14,051 nucleotides of DNA from Dehalococcoidia bacterium UBA3254 (GTDB taxonomy: Bacteria; Chloroflexota; Dehalococcoidia; Dehalococcoidales; UBA3254): contig DEUU01000259.1 in the NCBI GenBank assembly GCA_002362735.1, positions 1-14,051 of the forward strand, read 5' to 3'. The first letter of the stretch is position 1; each line of letters starts with the position of its first letter. Below the pieces are notes generated by a model, which saw nothing but the letters and a program-made list of their open reading frames with translations, searched no databases and had not been told where the DNA came from. This document shows positions 13,091 through 14,051 of this stretch, in pieces. The position numbers were made by a program, and so were the translations under genes.

Positions 13091-13852
13091 TTATCCTGTC
13101 ATTGTAAAACCGCCATCCACGGTGATCACCTGTCCCATAATATGGCTTGAAACATCCGACGCTAAGAAGGCTACGGCGTAAGCAATATCTTGAGGTGTAA
13201 CGTATCTCCGGGATGGAGCCATTTTCATATACTCCTGAATTAGCTCAGGTGGATCGATAACATTGAAATTAGTCTGTCCCGGCCCTGGAGCAATACAATT
13301 TACATTTATTCCAAGGGGACCCAACTCGGCGGCCATGCTCTTGCTGAAAGCTATGACCCCAGCCTTGGTCGCCGCATAAAGACCCCCACCAGGAGCACCG
13401 ATCTTTCCCGCGATTGAGGAAATGCTGATAATTTTTCCGCTCTTGCGTGAAATCATGTGGTCAAGAACTGCTCTGGTGCAGACTAATACGCCTTTGAAAT
13501 TCAAATTTATTTCCCTGTCCCAGTCTGCCTCAACCTTTTCAGTGAACGGCTTAATGGGAGTATGACCGCCGGCGTTATTGACCAGTATATCTATCTTACC
13601 GAATTGCTGTATAGCCCTTTTCACCATTTCATTTACTTCGGAACTGCTGGTTACATCCGCTTTCACTGCCAGGGCTTTTTGTCCTGAAGCCTCAATTTCG
13701 GCCGCCGTTTTTTTGACCCCTTCAAGGTTAATGTCATTCAGAACCAGATCACAACCCTCTTTGGCCAGAGTCAACGCTATGCCTTTACCAAAACCGATCT
13801 GGCTTCCAGCTCCGGTCACCATTGCGACTTTGCCTTTTAAACCCAAATCCAT
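13091..13852 (-). CDS. Classical short-chain dehydrogenase/reductase (SDR), FabG-like
   Basis: About 253-256 residues, normal for a classical SDR. With numbering from the upstream ATG: Rossmann motif TGAGSQIGFG (16-25), D43 at the end of strand 2 (favours NAD(H)), NNAG (95-98), and a catalytic set of N121, S148/S149, Y162 and K166 (YAATK). The C-terminus has the usual GQVITVDGGF. The glycine motif is non-standard: it reads TG-x5-GxG instead of TG-x3-GxG, a two-residue insertion. I prefer the ATG at 13852 because AAGGA lies 8 nt before it; the ATG at 13861 abuts that site and would add three residues. The enzyme oxidises a hydroxyl or reduces a ketone in the cytoplasm; the substrate is unknown. 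It is first in a probable operon with the zinc dehydrogenase. Confidence 0.93.
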   Translation of the reverse strand: MDLGLKGKVAMVTGAGSQIGFGKGIALTLAKEGCDLVLNDINLEGVKKTAAEIEASGQKALAVKADVTSSSEVNEMVKRAIQQFGKIDILVNNAGGHTPIKPFTEKVEADWDREINLNFKGVLVCTRAVLDHMISRKSGKIISISSIAGKIGAPGGGLYAATKAGVIAFSKSMAAELGPLGINVNCIAPGPGQTNFNVIDPPELIQEYMKMAPSRRYVTPQDIAYAVAFLASDVSSHIMGQVITVDGGFTMTG

Positions 13853-13959
13853 ATTATCCATCCTTTTTTTATTATTAATATTCCCTACCCGTGCAGGAGA
13901 AGTAAAAACAAACTCAGGAGCCCATGGACGATAAACCTGTTGCCATATAAACGTATATG

Positions 13960-13989
13960 ATTATAGTGCTTTTTCCATAACTCTATCAA
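13960..13989 (-). promoter_or_regulatory. Sigma-70-type promoter of the SDR-ADH operon
   Basis: On the minus strand TTGATA (13989-13984, one mismatch) is followed after 18 nt by a perfect TATAAT (13965-13960). Transcription should start near 13953, leaving a leader of about 100 nt before the SDR ATG. It is the best promoter match in the window, and no other gene start lies between it and the SDR gene. Confidence 0.6.
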
Positions 13990-14051
13990 GACACCGTCCC
14001 TGGGGAATCAGAGCCATTTCATTTTATCATTCCGGATCCCGTATCAAGTAC

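Noticed and set aside
13985..14010. Sequence TCAAGACACCGTCCC near the right edge, resembling ends of REP/IS200-like elements
   Set aside because: Only a short resemblance from memory, no paired end or transposase in the window; the same bases include the -35 box of a good promoter.

Overview
The window reads as part of a chromosome from an anaerobic or facultatively anaerobic, free-living bacterium of moderate GC content (roughly mid-40s percent by eye). The start of a tungsten-type aldehyde:ferredoxin oxidoreductase at the left edge, a non-cyanobacterial KaiB/KaiC locus with multi-PAS kinases, and an ECF sigma/anti-sigma pair of a style I associate with Chloroflexota suggest an environmental anaerobe, possibly Chloroflexota. 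That taxonomic guess is weak. No rRNA, tRNA, CRISPR array or intact mobile element was seen.

Layout. Positions 1-397 (minus) hold the first 132 codons of an AOR-family enzyme cut by the window edge. Positions 777-9258 form a divergent Kai signalling locus. The minus-strand arm runs kaiB1 (6375-6001), a PAS/HisKA histidine kinase (5989-4004), a single-domain Rcp1-like response regulator (3957-3502) and a REC-PAS4-HisKA_3 kinase (3509-777). All four are tightly packed, with an 8-nt overlap between the last two. The plus-strand arm, across a 409-bp AT-rich gap, is kaiC (6785-8521), kaiB2 (8546-8890) and kaiB3 (8911-9258). Positions 9259-9569 are a convergent intergenic stretch with a large perfect inverted repeat. 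Positions 9570-11422 (minus) hold an ECF sigma factor, a translationally coupled membrane anti-sigma-like protein with a BsuPI-like outer domain, and a chagasin-family (I42) peptidase-inhibitor lipoprotein. Positions 11423-11917 carry no gene but contain a degenerate palindromic repeat of a widespread dispersed type. Positions 11918-13852 (minus) hold a short-chain dehydrogenase followed by a zinc-dependent medium-chain alcohol dehydrogenase, with a good sigma-70-type promoter at 13960-13989.

How the genes may work together. KaiC is a double-domain ATPase/autokinase that KaiB proteins bind in a state-dependent way. No kaiA was seen, so a cyanobacterial-type oscillator is not expected; an hourglass timer or a stress/redox/energy signalling module is more likely. 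The two PAS kinases are of different families (HisKA and HisKA_3) but share a near-duplicate PAS module. The lone receiver protein lies between them and is probably the HisKA kinase's partner. No DNA-binding output regulator is encoded in the window. The sigma/anti-sigma/inhibitor cluster looks like an envelope-stress or protease-defence module. The SDR-ADH pair is a small redox catabolic operon of unknown substrate.

The most distinctive features are three kaiB paralogues of two types around one kaiC, a 14-codon leader ORF whose stop overlaps the start of the response regulator, and two different inhibitor-type folds in the sigma-factor cluster.
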